A stretch of DNA of 64,000 bases from Pseudoalteromonas xiamenensis (GCF_042431545.1 NZ_JBHLYX010000009.1), one strand, 5' to 3'; positions 53,850 through 63,462 are shown, counted from the stretch's first letter. The notes: generated by a model not told the origin, from the letters alone. Program-made: numbers and translations.

Positions 53850-54969
53850 TGCAGCGCTTAAAGTGGAAGACACACCAAGCGCGATAATTCGGGTTGCTTC
53901 ACCGTCTGACTTAAATGCACTTACTGACCTTGAAATGCACTGTTTTTCCAGTGACAAGCTGAGTAGGCGAAGCTTTAAGCGTTGGATCAGTGCAAAGCAC
54001 GCGATACTGTTGGTGGCGGAACTCGAAGGGCAAGTACTTGGCTACGGCCTAGTGTGGTGCTTAAAAGGCACTCGACTTGCTCGCTTGTATTCGCTTGCCG
54101 TGTCGCCAATGGCGCGGGGTCGTGGTATTGCTGAAATGCTGCTGGGTGCGCTTGAACAAGAAACAAGTCAACGTGGTCGAGGTTACTTGCGCTTAGAGGT
54201 TTCTATCAATAACCAAAAAGCCATAAAACTCTACCAAAAATTTGGCTACAAAACGTTTGGCGCTTACAGCGATTACTATGGTGATGGCAGTGAAGCGCTG
54301 CGTATGCAAAAGCAAATTGCCCATTTTAGCGGTGATGGTGTGCAGTTCAATGTGCCGTGGTACATGCAAACAACGGAATTCACTTGTGGTCCTGCTGCAT
54401 TGATGATGGCGATGGGCAGTTTATCCACTCAGTTTGAACCATCTCAACTGGAAGAATTAGAAATTTGGCGTGAAGCGACCACCATATTTATGACCAGTGG
54501 CCATGGTGGATGTCATCCAATTGGACTGGCGTTGTCTGCTCAGTATCGAGGATTCAATTCAGCAGTCTATTTAAGCACGAGTGAGCCCCTATTTCTGGAC
54601 GGTGTTCGAAGTGACAAGAAAAAGAACATCATGGCGTTGGTGCATGAGGATTTTGTGGCGAAAGCCAAAGATTGTGGCGTGGCACTGAACTACGAAGATA
54701 TAAAACTGGCTAGCCTTGAAAGTATGCTAAACGATGATGTGCGTGTGCTTGCACTTATCAGTACATATCGATTAGATGGTAAAAAGGCGCCACATTGGGT
54801 GTGTGTGACCGCGATGGACAGTCACAGTATTTATGTCCACGACCCAGAGCTTGCGACTAATCAGGTTGCGATTGATTGCCAACATGTGCCAATTGCTAAA
54901 ACTGATTTTGAAAAAATGAGTAGTTTTGGCAGCGCAAGGTTAAAAGCCATTATTACCTTGCGCAATTAA
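53842..54969 (+). CDS. GNAT acetyltransferase fused to C39-like peptidase (DUF3335 type)
   Basis: 375 residues. GNAT domain ~15-150, with the acetyl-CoA loop VSPMARGRGIAEMLLGALE and NQKAIKLYQKFGYK. C39/papain-like domain ~165-370 with the catalytic Cys in TTEFTCGPAALMMAMG and a His in KKAPHWVCVTAMD. Such a fusion next to a RimK-like ligase is a conserved pair proposed to make or modify a small peptide or metabolite. Start overlaps the ligase, so the two are coupled. Confidence 0.88.
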   Translation: MTNAALKVEDTPSAIIRVASPSDLNALTDLEMHCFSSDKLSRRSFKRWISAKHAILLVAELEGQVLGYGLVWCLKGTRLARLYSLAVSPMARGRGIAEMLLGALEQETSQRGRGYLRLEVSINNQKAIKLYQKFGYKTFGAYSDYYGDGSEALRMQKQIAHFSGDGVQFNVPWYMQTTEFTCGPAALMMAMGSLSTQFEPSQLEELEIWREATTIFMTSGHGGCHPIGLALSAQYRGFNSAVYLSTSEPLFLDGVRSDKKKNIMALVHEDFVAKAKDCGVALNYEDIKLASLESMLNDDVRVLALISTYRLDGKKAPHWVCVTAMDSHSIYVHDPELATNQVAIDCQHVPIAKTDFEKMSSFGSARLKAIITLRN

Positions 54970-54982
54970 CTGAATTTAAGGA

Positions 54983-55810
54983 TTAGGTGGGGTTTTTAAG
55001 TGTTACAACGCGTTGAGGGAATGGGATTTCTATTTTCGCGTTGTTGATTGCATCAAATACAAGACTGTTTACCGCAAGTTTAGTCTCAATAATTTTATTC
55101 GTCGGAACCCAATAGCGATAGCTTATCACCACGGCACTGTCCGCGAACGCTTCAATGCCTACTTTGATTTCAGGCTCGTTAGCAACATTGGGGTGTTCAG
55201 ACAAAATGTGTTGGATAAGTTTAACCGCCATGTGATGGTCTGCGTGGTAGGCTATTCCCACTTCTCCTTTTACTAACGAATTCGCAAATGAGTTGTGAAG
55301 TACTTCACCGATTATTTGTTTATTCGGAATGGTAATTTCAACTTGCTCTTCATCAATTAAGATAGTGTGCCCTAGTTGAATGTCTTTAACCAAACCGCTA
55401 ATGCCATTGACCATGATGGTATCACCAACCACAAAAGGGCGAGTGGCGATAATGGCAAGTCCTGCGCCGTAATTTGAGAGCATGCCTTGCATTGCGAGAC
55501 CTGCGCCCAGCGAAGCAGCACCGATAGCCGCGACAAACGGGGTTACGCTAATCCCAATTTTCCCAAGCGAAATCACGACAAACATAACGATGACAATAAC
55601 TTTAACGACATTGCTAATGAAGTTTGTCAGCGTGACATCGATATTATGTTTATTCATCAGCGCAGCGGTAACCGAAGATAGTTTCTTCGCAACCCACAGG
55701 CCAAACAACAAGACTAAAATGGCCCCGACAAGTTGCATGCTGTAATTCATCAAGTACTCGCTGACGACCTGATAGTAGTGCTCAATAAATTGAATTTCTT
55801 GTTTAATCAT
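54983..55810 (-). CDS. Small-conductance mechanosensitive channel (MscS family)
   Basis: 275 residues, the length of E. coli MscS. Three N-terminal TM helices; the pore helix and next segment show GAASLGAGLAMQGMLSNYGA and RPFVVGDTIMVNG. It opens under membrane tension to release solutes on hypo-osmotic shock. Confidence 0.95.
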   Translation of the reverse strand: MIKQEIQFIEHYYQVVSEYLMNYSMQLVGAILVLLFGLWVAKKLSSVTAALMNKHNIDVTLTNFISNVVKVIVIVMFVVISLGKIGISVTPFVAAIGAASLGAGLAMQGMLSNYGAGLAIIATRPFVVGDTIMVNGISGLVKDIQLGHTILIDEEQVEITIPNKQIIGEVLHNSFANSLVKGEVGIAYHADHHMAVKLIQHILSEHPNVANEPEIKVGIEAFADSAVVISYRYWVPTNKIIETKLAVNSLVFDAINNAKIEIPFPQRVVTLKNPT

Positions 55811-55832
55811 TTAGATCATCCTTTATTTCAGT

Positions 55833-56618
55833 CTATTTGCGTGGCAAAAAGTAGATGGGCGAGTCTGATTTGACATTTTTCATCACTATTTTAGTGTTCT
55901 TTGCAAGCAAAAGACCCAGCTGAGTGGCGGTTTCCTTCGCAAGTATAGTCCGTTCACGATTGTGGTAAGCCCGCTGACAAAGTGATTTGATACCCGCTAA
56001 TGCATCTGGCGAACGTGATTTAAGTAGATCTAACATTTCCAAGCAACGTTGTCTTGGGTCATCGCATACCTGCGTAATTAAACCCTGTTGTTTCGCTGTT
56101 TCAACCGCAATAGGGTCTGCTGTCATACTTAACCATAGTGCATCGTCGTAGTTCATTTGGGCTGGCAAATGTATTGTTGCCCCCATGTCTGGACACAGTC
56201 CCCATCGAGCCTCCATGATGGCAAATTGCGAACTGGGCGCTGCAAGTCTAAAGTCACAGCCAAGCGCGATTTGCAGACCCCCACCAAAACAATTGCCGTG
56301 AATGAGCGCAAACGTAGGAATTGGTAATGAATGCCATCCAAGCACGACTTTCTGTACGAGGTTTTGATTTCCAGGAAGCCACTTAAAGAGTAATTGGACA
56401 ATTTTTGAGGGGGATTTTACCACGCTCTTCACATCGAGCCCGGAGCTGAAGTGATTGCCATCCCCAGTGATCACCGCAGCACGCAGGCTTTTATCCTTTC
56501 TTATTTGCTTGATAGTGCTGGCAAGTTGTTGGAACATTTCAAACGATAAGGCATTTTGCTTTTCCGGTCTGGATAATGTGATCCACGCGACTTGTTCTTT
56601 TATTTCTAGTTTTACCAT
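55833..56618 (-). CDS. Crotonase / enoyl-CoA hydratase family protein
   Basis: 261 residues. Crotonase fold pattern: ITLSRPEKQNALSFEMFQQL, GDGNHFSSGLDVKSV (first oxyanion-hole peptide), HGNCFGGGLQIALGCDFRLA (second) and EARWGLCPDMGA. The likely reaction is on an acyl-CoA; the precise one is not clear. 22 nt separate it from the mscS-like gene on the same strand. Confidence 0.88.
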   Translation of the reverse strand: MVKLEIKEQVAWITLSRPEKQNALSFEMFQQLASTIKQIRKDKSLRAAVITGDGNHFSSGLDVKSVVKSPSKIVQLLFKWLPGNQNLVQKVVLGWHSLPIPTFALIHGNCFGGGLQIALGCDFRLAAPSSQFAIMEARWGLCPDMGATIHLPAQMNYDDALWLSMTADPIAVETAKQQGLITQVCDDPRQRCLEMLDLLKSRSPDALAGIKSLCQRAYHNRERTILAKETATQLGLLLAKNTKIVMKNVKSDSPIYFLPRK

Positions 56619-56731
56619 GTGCTTAATCCCATGATTTTTAGCCTGAATTCTAATTTTTATAACAGGTCAGATGTCTACTAATTCCAAGTGTAAAGCGAAT
56701 TATGAAAACAAGAAAGCAAGGAGAGATATTG

Positions 56732-56809
56732 ATGTTGGATAGCAAATTATCGTTATGGATGGCGCGACGAGTAAAATGGGCTGAGAGATTATTGAATATA
56801 TTGAAATAG
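56732..56809 (+). CDS. Possible 25-residue small protein
   Basis: ATG at 56732 has an excellent ribosome binding site, AAGGAGA, 7 nt upstream. Product begins MLDSKLSLWMARRV, is cationic and amphipathic, and ends at TAG 56807-56809. The frame is open to an earlier ATG at 56702. The rest of the 362-bp gap (56619-56980) shows nothing else I can name. Unrecognised; could be chance. Confidence 0.3.
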   Translation: MLDSKLSLWMARRVKWAERLLNILK

Positions 56810-56980
56810 AAAAAATAAGCGCTTATTGTAGAAATGGTCTTGGACATTGGATTTTTTATTACGTGTTATGAGCGCTGTTGAGCTAATTACCTGTGATTTA
56901 CAGAAATTCCATCGTAGTCATAGCAAATAATTTTCGTAATTTGCTATGATAGACGTCTAATTTTATATTGAGAAAGTATT

Positions 56981-57301
56981 ATGTCAGCAAGACTCCACAG
57001 CGTTGAAGAAGCAACGAATCAAGCCTACGAAATCTTTTTGGAAATGGCGCCGGATAACTTGTCGGAAGAAGACATTGAACTTTTTAATGAGCATCGCGAA
57101 GAAGCTGGATTTATCGAAGACAGTGAGCCTGATGAAAGCTGGGCTGCGTTTGTTGAATACGAGATAGAGCCGGAAGCTTTTGTTCAAGTTCTTGTTGGGC
57201 TTGAAGTCGATGAGCAGGACGTTTTATTTGCAAAAATTTTGATCAGCCGTGATATCGATGCGCCATTTTGCCATGTCGTTTGGTTGCGTGGCCAACAATA
57301 A
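56981..57301 (+). CDS. DUF440 (YciU/HI1450) family protein, proposed double-stranded DNA mimic
   Basis: 106 residues, very acidic. Matches the YciU pattern: QAYEIFLEMAPDNLSEEDIE, SWAAFVEYEIEPEAFVQVLV and FAKILISRDIDAPFCHVVWL. The family was proposed to mimic DNA from its charge pattern and structure; its role is unsettled. Confidence 0.9.
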   Translation: MSARLHSVEEATNQAYEIFLEMAPDNLSEEDIELFNEHREEAGFIEDSEPDESWAAFVEYEIEPEAFVQVLVGLEVDEQDVLFAKILISRDIDAPFCHVVWLRGQQ

Positions 57302-57353
57302 TTCCCGTTAAATAAACCTAAATTTAGGTTCGTAATTAGAAGTTAAAAGTGTA

Positions 57354-58166
57354 GTGAGAAAATACTTAATTACGTTGTTATGTGTAAGCGCGTACAGTTA
57401 CGCTGGTGATCCGTTTGAGGATTTCCATGAATACGGCGATTTGTCTGAGGCGGAAATCCATCAACAGCACCAAGGCGAGTTACTCTATGGTGACACTGAG
57501 TTTGGGTTGAGCCTTAGCCAAGGCAATACGGAATCAACGTCTTTTAAGCTCAAAAGCAATCTATATCAAGATTTTAGCGTTTGGCGAAATCATTTCAAAT
57601 TAGATGGATTGTATCGCCAAGAAGCAAATTCGAGCAGCCACGAAAATGACGTCACTGCGTCACGGGTGTTTGTTTCTGCACAGGGTAACTACAAGCTCGA
57701 GGATAAGAAAGCGTCATTTTTTATCTATAGCGATTACGAGCGCGATAAATTCAGCGGTTTAGATTACAAATCAACGGTCGCAACGGGGTATGGAAATCGC
57801 TTTTACAAAGGCACAAAAAATACCGTCGATTTTGATATTGGTCCTGGATTATATATGTCTCGAACGCGCGACGACATTGAGCTTGAAGAAGGGGATGAAC
57901 GTTCGCAAATTGGCTATCTTCTTCGTGTTGCTCTGCAATGGGAACGGTTAGTATCGAGCCGCACGCGTTTTAATCAGGATTTGAGTGTTGAACAATCTTT
58001 ATCTGGGCTCAATTCTCGATTGAAATCTGAAACAGCGTTAATAAGCCAAGTGCTCGGTGGTATTTCAATGAAAGCATCCTACACCTATCGATACAATTCT
58101 CAGCCCGTTGAAGGGAAAGAATCCAAAGACAGCGAACTTGGTGTGACTTTGGTTTACAGTTTTTAA
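57354..58166 (+). CDS. DUF481 outer-membrane beta-barrel (YdiY-like)
   Basis: 270 residues, GTG start. Signal peptide RKYLITLLCVSAYSYAG, then beta-strand repeats typical of the DUF481 barrel (LSLSQGNTESTSFKLKSNL, FFIYSDYERDKFSGLDYKST, YSF at the end). Terminal Phe is usual for an outer-membrane barrel. Function unknown. Confidence 0.85.
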   Translation: MRKYLITLLCVSAYSYAGDPFEDFHEYGDLSEAEIHQQHQGELLYGDTEFGLSLSQGNTESTSFKLKSNLYQDFSVWRNHFKLDGLYRQEANSSSHENDVTASRVFVSAQGNYKLEDKKASFFIYSDYERDKFSGLDYKSTVATGYGNRFYKGTKNTVDFDIGPGLYMSRTRDDIELEEGDERSQIGYLLRVALQWERLVSSRTRFNQDLSVEQSLSGLNSRLKSETALISQVLGGISMKASYTYRYNSQPVEGKESKDSELGVTLVYSF

Positions 58167-58177
58167 GGCAATAATCG

Positions 58178-58606
58178 ATGTATAAACATACTCAATTTGG
58201 TTGGGCTATCTGGGGGCTACTCACTTGGATAGCGAGTTTTGTCGCTATCGCGTTGGTCTTAATCGGTCCAAATATCGGTGTGGTCGGCTTTTTGGTGCTA
58301 TTACTGGTGATGGCAATCCTGTTTGGAACTTTAACTGTTGAGGTCGATGATGAGGCGATCCGCTGGTGGTTTGGACCTGGAGTGTTTAAAAGAGAAGTTA
58401 AATTTTCGGAAATTAAAACGGTTCAACCCGTGATCAATTCTTGGATGCATGGCATTGGTGTACGGATCACCCACGATGGTTGGGTATATGGTGTGCATGG
58501 CTTTAGAGCGGTTGAATTAACGTTGCTGGACGATACACAAATCCGTATCGGTACTAATCAACAGCGCAAATTAACGGATTTATTAGAAGCAAAAGTGGCC
58601 AATTAA
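58178..58606 (+). CDS. Small membrane protein, unknown
   Basis: 142 residues with two N-terminal TM helices (FGWAIWGLLTWIASFVAIAL, VVGFLVLLLVMAILFGTL), then a ~90-residue soluble part rich in strands (VDDEAIRWWFGPGVFKREVK) like a bacterial PH-type domain. Starts 11 nt after the barrel gene, so probably one operon. Confidence 0.7.
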   Translation: MYKHTQFGWAIWGLLTWIASFVAIALVLIGPNIGVVGFLVLLLVMAILFGTLTVEVDDEAIRWWFGPGVFKREVKFSEIKTVQPVINSWMHGIGVRITHDGWVYGVHGFRAVELTLLDDTQIRIGTNQQRKLTDLLEAKVAN

Positions 58607-58625
58607 GGCCACTTAAAACACACGA

Positions 58626-59126
58626 TTAATGGTCGTGATCATGGTCGTGACCACAGCAACCGCTGCCATGCACGTGTCCGTGCTCAAGTTCTTCAGCAGT
58701 TGCTTCACGCACGTCAATAACTTCCACATCAAAGTTGAGTGTAATGCCAGAAAGAGGGTGGTTACCATCAACAATGACGTCATCTCCTTCAATGCCAATA
58801 ATAACAACAAGTTGGTCACCTTCATCCGTTGTTGCACGGAATTGCATGCCAACTTCAATCTCCATGCCTTCAAACATTGACTTAGGGACTGCTTGCGTTA
58901 GATTGTCGTAACGCTCGCCATAACCATTTTCTGGCTCAACTGTAACACTAAACGTGTCACCAACTTGTTTACCGATTAGCGCTTCTTCAAGTCCAGGGAT
59001 CAAATACCCTGCGCCCATGATGATTTCCATTGGTGCTTCATCAAAAGTGTTGTCGATGGTATTTTTTTCGTTATCAAGTACAGCGTAGTGAAGTTTGACA
59101 ACCGAATTTTGCTCAATTTTCATCAT
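58626..59126 (-). CDS. slyD: FKBP-type peptidyl-prolyl isomerase, SlyD-like
   Basis: 166 residues. SlyD pattern: EQNSVVKLHYAVLDNEKNTI, IIMGAGYLIPGLEEALIGKQ, ENGYGERYDN, plus an inserted-flap domain. C-terminus is His-rich (GHVHGSGCCGHDHDHDH), suited to nickel or zinc binding. It is shorter than E. coli SlyD (196). Ten bases after ygfZ on the same strand. Confidence 0.92.
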   Translation of the reverse strand: MMKIEQNSVVKLHYAVLDNEKNTIDNTFDEAPMEIIMGAGYLIPGLEEALIGKQVGDTFSVTVEPENGYGERYDNLTQAVPKSMFEGMEIEVGMQFRATTDEGDQLVVIIGIEGDDVIVDGNHPLSGITLNFDVEVIDVREATAEELEHGHVHGSGCCGHDHDHDH

Positions 59127-59136
59127 CTTTCCTAAA

Positions 59137-60054
59137 TTATTGCGAGTCTTCTAAAGAATAAGGTAGAGCCTGAATTGTTAAGTGTGTTTCAGGCGAATCT
59201 TTAAACCGTAGCACAGTATCTGCCGTTGTGTCGTTTGGCAGCACCACAAGTGCACTGAATTCTTTGGTGTGAGTATCAAATGCGAAATGCGTTGGTGTAT
59301 TAGCACGTCGCCAGTTAGTTTCTAACGCCATTTCTAAATCAAGTGATTCAGGTAAAGAGTCAACCTGCGCTGACACGATAAACATCGCACGTTTGTTCTT
59401 TCCGAGATAGCGCATACGAGCAACCGTTTCTTGTCCCGTATAACAACCTTTTTTAAACGAAATACCATTTAACGCTTGCAGATTGACCATCTGTGGGACG
59501 TACTCATCGATACTTTGTGTATCCAAACGAGGCTCACCAGCACTGATGCTTGCAAGATACCAAAGGGCATTGTCAGGAAGATAGGTAAACGTATCTGGCA
59601 GTTCAGGTTTTTGCTTTGCGAAAACAACAAGGCGCTTGTCATCTAGTACCAGCACTTTCGCATCCAGTGCTTCACTGTAATAGGCAGTTTGGCCTTCGAT
59701 TGGCTCTACGTTGAGTTGTGACAACGTGCTCGTTATAGAATCCGTGATTATGCCAATTGCGACACGTTCTGCTTGTGCAATTTCGACTTTAGCAAACACA
59801 CCGTACTTTTTTAATTCACGTAAAGAGGCTTCAATTTCACTTTTTGAGCCCCACAGGATGTAACTATCCGACTCTTTAAACAGTCTAAATACACCCCAAA
59901 GCTTGCCTTTTGGTGAGCAGTGTCCTGTCCATTTGAACTGGCCATCCGTCACTAAGTTCATGTCTTGCGTAAGTTGACCGTGAAGGTAACTTAACTTGTC
60001 TTGTCCGGTAACTTGAATGAGACCATCATCCAGTATAAAAGCCTGTGCTTGCAT
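59137..60054 (-). CDS. ygfZ: Folate-binding Fe-S protein YgfZ
   Basis: 305 residues. Has the family signature KGCYTGQETVARMRYLGKNK. YgfZ uses folate to maintain certain Fe-S enzymes. Divergent from sdhE, a frequent genomic neighbour. Confidence 0.93.
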   Translation of the reverse strand: MQAQAFILDDGLIQVTGQDKLSYLHGQLTQDMNLVTDGQFKWTGHCSPKGKLWGVFRLFKESDSYILWGSKSEIEASLRELKKYGVFAKVEIAQAERVAIGIITDSITSTLSQLNVEPIEGQTAYYSEALDAKVLVLDDKRLVVFAKQKPELPDTFTYLPDNALWYLASISAGEPRLDTQSIDEYVPQMVNLQALNGISFKKGCYTGQETVARMRYLGKNKRAMFIVSAQVDSLPESLDLEMALETNWRRANTPTHFAFDTHTKEFSALVVLPNDTTADTVLRFKDSPETHLTIQALPYSLEDSQ

Positions 60055-60330
60055 AAATCGGATTCCATCATCGTGTTGCTAAGCGAGAATGTGCCTATGA
60101 TACCTGATAGCGATAGGCTTTCAAAGCCGAGGACTCGGCTGCAAAGGCGGTTTCAGACGGCACACAAAGGTTTGTTTGAAGTAAGATAAATCGCGTGTAT
60201 CGCTTGCCAACGACTCACAACGCGCTAACCTTTTGGTTTTGTATGGGCGGGTGAGTGCAATTGCAATAGGAAGCTGGTGTGCAAAAGGACGATTTGATAA
60301 ACTTCCCGACATCAAATGATGGGGTAAGTC

Positions 60331-60582
60331 ATGACTGAATTGTATTCAAAAGCAAGAATTAAATGGGCGTGTCGCCGTGGCATGTTAGAACTTGATGTGT
60401 TGTTAGAGCCATTTGTTGAAGCAGCGTATGATGCATTGTCGGCAGAAGATAAATATGTTTTCCAACAATTACTTGAAGTTGAAGACCCCGATCTCTTTGC
60501 GTGGTTCATGGGCCATGAGCAATGCCCAGACCCGATTTTAGCCAAAATGGTGGCGCTCATTCTTGACCGTGTCCGCGTATAG
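60331..60582 (+). CDS. sdhE: Succinate dehydrogenase assembly factor SdhE
   Basis: 83 residues. The RGxxE motif appears as RRGMLELDVLLEPFVEAAYD. SdhE helps attach FAD to SdhA. The next gene overlaps it, the standard sdhE-ygfX pair. Confidence 0.95.
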   Translation: MTELYSKARIKWACRRGMLELDVLLEPFVEAAYDALSAEDKYVFQQLLEVEDPDLFAWFMGHEQCPDPILAKMVALILDRVRV

Positions 60583-60985
60583 GATTGATTTTTCGAATAA
60601 CAACCCAAGTCACGCGTGGTTAGTTGCTTGGGTTGTGCTGACCTGTCCTTCACTGCTATTCCTCTTTCCGGCCAGTAGTTCGCTATTGCTGGTGATATTT
60701 GGCTGGATACCTTTAAGTCTTCACACTTGGAAAACGATGAATCAATGGTTTATCGGCGAAGGCGCCGTGGTGCTGAATGACGGTCATATCGAGATTTATG
60801 ATGGGCACGGGGTGGTATTGATGGGAAAGCTATTGCCTACATCGCGTGTTTTTGACGGCCTTGTTGTGATTTATATACAAAATGCGGAACAGAAATCGTG
60901 TGTCTGCTTCTTGCCACAATCGTTGCAGCAAGAAGCTTGGCGTTTATTGCGACGGACTATTTTATCGTTGCATCGCCATCCGTAG
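60569..60985 (+). CDS. ygfX: YgfX-type membrane protein
   Basis: 138 residues from GTG at 60569 (TTG 60563 is possible). Two TM helices near the start (AWLVAWVVLTCPSLLFLFPA, SSLLLVIFGWIPLSLHTW), then a soluble strand-rich part. Overlaps sdhE by 14 nt, and its last 29 bp overlap the end of nadB on the other strand. E. coli YgfX (CptA) was described as a toxin; whether that applies here is open. Confidence 0.7.
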   Translation: MSAYRIDFSNNNPSHAWLVAWVVLTCPSLLFLFPASSSLLLVIFGWIPLSLHTWKTMNQWFIGEGAVVLNDGHIEIYDGHGVVLMGKLLPTSRVFDGLVVIYIQNAEQKSCVCFLPQSLQQEAWRLLRRTILSLHRHP

Positions 60986-62576
60986 GTGAAAGCACCGTCG
61001 GAGTTGGATTTTCACTTAACTCGGGGTAATCAATCGTATAATGAAGACCGCGACTTTCCTTTCGTTCCAAGGCGCTTCGAATTATTAGCTCGGAAACTTG
61101 TACTAAGTTACGAAGTTCAAGTAAGTTATTACTTACTCTGAAGTTAGCGTAGTATTCTTGAATTTCTTGTTTTAAAAGTTCAACACGACGCAGTGCGCGC
61201 TCTAAACGTTTGGTTGAACGAACAATCCCCACGTAGTCCCACATAAACAAACGCAGTTCGTGCCAGTTGTGAGTAATGACAATTTCCTCATCGGAGTCTG
61301 TTACTCGGCTCTCATCCCACTCCGGTAAGGTCGGGGGCTCTGGATGTGTAGCAAGTTTTGCAAGGATGTCTTTTGCGGCTGCATGCGCAAAAACAATGCA
61401 TTCTAGCAGAGAGTTACTGGCCATACGGTTAGCCCCGTGAAGGCCTGTATAAGCGACTTCGCCAATGGCATAAAGATTATCGATGTCCGTTTTCCCATCA
61501 AAGTTCGTCATTACGCCACCACAGGTGTAATGTGCGGCAGGGACGACAGGGATGGGATCTTTTGTGATGTCTAGCCCAACACTTAGGCACTTCGCGTAGA
61601 TAGTTGGGAAGTGCTCGATAATAAAGTCTTTGTCTTTGTGAGAAATATCGAGGTACACGCAATTCGCGCCTAGACGCTTCATTTCAAAGTCGATTGCTCT
61701 GGCAACGATGTCGCGCGGGGCAAGTTCTTCACGAGGGTCAAAATCTGGCATGAAACGTGTGCCGTCAGGACGTCGTAATAGCGCACCTTCACCACGCATG
61801 GCTTCTGTGATTAAAAAGTTCTGTAAATCTGGGTGATAGAGACTCGTTGGGTGGAATTGATTGAATTCCATGTTTGCAACTCGGCAGCCTGCACGCCATG
61901 CCATCGCAATACCATCACCACTTGATACGTCCGGATTCGAGGTATACAAATAAACCTTACTTGCTCCACCCGTAGCCAAAGCGACAAACTTCGCGCTGAT
62001 GGTTTCTACGCGTTCTGCTTTACGGTTATATACGTAAACGCCTTTAACGTGTTTTTCTTGACTTTGTTTATCGGTGATAAGGTCAATCGCGTTGTAATAC
62101 TCAAGCAATTGAATGCCGCTGTGTGCTTGCACTTGCGAGATAAGCGTAGTCTGGACCGCACGTCCTGTTGCATCGGCAGCGTGTAGAATGCGTCTATGAC
62201 TATGCCCACCTTCACGAGTTAAATGGAAGCGCTCTTTGCCTTCACTATCAAACTCCATATCAAATGGAACGCCTTGTTCGATGAGCCATTTTAAGCATGA
62301 TTTTGCATTGCTTGCTGTGTAATGGACCGCTTCTCTGTCACATAATCCACCGCCAGCTTGGAGGGTATCCTCAACGTGTGACTCAATACTGTCGTTTTTC
62401 TTATCAAAAACGGCAGCGATACCACCTTGCGCATAGAGCGTAGAGCCTTCAGTCAGCGCCCCTTTACTGATCACGCTAACTTTACAATGATTGGCCAGAG
62501 AAAGAGCAAGTGATAAACCTGCGGCTCCACTACCGATGATAACAACGTCTGTGCTGTGGTGTTTGGTTTCGTTCAT
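60957..62576 (-). CDS. nadB: L-aspartate oxidase
   Basis: 539 residues (E. coli 540). FAD-binding VVIIGSGAAGLSLALSLA, LYAQGGIAAVFDKKNDSIES, GGHSHRRILHAADATGRAVQ with active-site residues, and HYTCGGVMTNFDG. First step of NAD synthesis: aspartate to iminoaspartate. Divergent from rpoE, as in many gammaproteobacteria. Confidence 0.97.
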   Translation of the reverse strand: MNETKHHSTDVVIIGSGAAGLSLALSLANHCKVSVISKGALTEGSTLYAQGGIAAVFDKKNDSIESHVEDTLQAGGGLCDREAVHYTASNAKSCLKWLIEQGVPFDMEFDSEGKERFHLTREGGHSHRRILHAADATGRAVQTTLISQVQAHSGIQLLEYYNAIDLITDKQSQEKHVKGVYVYNRKAERVETISAKFVALATGGASKVYLYTSNPDVSSGDGIAMAWRAGCRVANMEFNQFHPTSLYHPDLQNFLITEAMRGEGALLRRPDGTRFMPDFDPREELAPRDIVARAIDFEMKRLGANCVYLDISHKDKDFIIEHFPTIYAKCLSVGLDITKDPIPVVPAAHYTCGGVMTNFDGKTDIDNLYAIGEVAYTGLHGANRMASNSLLECIVFAHAAAKDILAKLATHPEPPTLPEWDESRVTDSDEEIVITHNWHELRLFMWDYVGIVRSTKRLERALRRVELLKQEIQEYYANFRVSNNLLELRNLVQVSELIIRSALERKESRGLHYTIDYPELSENPTPTVLSPTDGDATIK

Positions 62577-62751
62577 ATCAAAGTGTCTTAATTAAACTTT
62601 TCCGATCCGTACTCAAATCAGTGTGGTATCTGCTATCATAGTCACTAAACTGAGATGCTGTTAAAAACAACGAGTTAGTTAAACTGCTACTTCTATGCAG
62701 TGATGACTGAGTCATTTATTGCAGCATTTTAAAAAAAAATACATAAAAACA

Positions 62752-62778
62752 GAACTTTTTATTCAGGTGTCGGTCATA
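62752..62778 (+). promoter_or_regulatory. Sigma-E-type promoter of rpoE
   Basis: GAACTT (62752-62757), 15-nt spacer, GTCATA (62773-62778), close to the sigma-E consensus GGAACTT/GTCTAA. It would give self-activation of rpoE. The rest of 62577-62878 is AT-rich with no gene. Confidence 0.6.
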
Positions 62779-62878
62779 GTAGCAGTGAAAGATGGCAACT
62801 AGCCCCGATAACTAAGCTGCGCAGCACGTAATTGTCGTGTGGAAAGCAATAAAAAACAATAGAGGAGTACCGGCTCGA

Positions 62879-63460
62879 ATGAGCGAGCAGGATTTGGATT
62901 TAGAGCTAGTTAGACGAGTTCAACAAGGAGACAAGAATGCGTTTAACTTGTTGGTTGCCAAGTATCAAAATAAAGTTGCGGCCCTTATTTCCCGTTATGT
63001 GAGTAATCACGGTGACGTTGCGGATGTAGCGCAGGAAACTTTTATTAAAGCATATCGAGCTTTGCCTAATTTTAGAGGCGAAAGCGCGTTTTACACTTGG
63101 CTATATCGTATAGCTGTGAATTGTTCAAAAAATTATCTAGTGGCAATTGGGCGTAAGCCTCCAGCAAACGACATTGATGCTGAAGAAGCGGAAGTGTACG
63201 ACGGTGCAGAGCAATTACGTTCAAATGCTTCACCTGAGAACTTATTGATGAGTGATGAGGTCAAAGAAGTAATCTTCAAAACAATTGAAGGTTTACCCGA
63301 AGACTTGAAAACGGCCATCACTCTTCGAGAAATTGAAGGTATGAGTTACGAGGAAATCGCTGTGGTCATGGATTGTCCAGTAGGAACGGTTCGTTCACGT
63401 ATTTTTCGAGCTCGCGAAGCCATTGATAATAATTTAAATTCGTTAATAGGCGAGTCTTAA
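62879..63460 (+). CDS. rpoE: RNA polymerase sigma-E factor
   Basis: 193 residues from ATG at 62879 (AGAGGAG upstream). Near-identical blocks to E. coli RpoE: VSNHGDVADVAQETFIKAYR, GESAFYTWLYRIAVN, YEEIAVVMDCPVGTVRSRIF. Controls the envelope stress response. rseA follows after 2 nt. Confidence 0.97.
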   Translation: MSEQDLDLELVRRVQQGDKNAFNLLVAKYQNKVAALISRYVSNHGDVADVAQETFIKAYRALPNFRGESAFYTWLYRIAVNCSKNYLVAIGRKPPANDIDAEEAEVYDGAEQLRSNASPENLLMSDEVKEVIFKTIEGLPEDLKTAITLREIEGMSYEEIAVVMDCPVGTVRSRIFRAREAIDNNLNSLIGES

Positions 63461-63462
63461 CT

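Noticed and set aside
56650..56847. 65-residue minus-strand frame
   Set aside because: No ribosome binding site and composition as expected from AT-rich spacer; the + strand ORF at 56732 is better supported.
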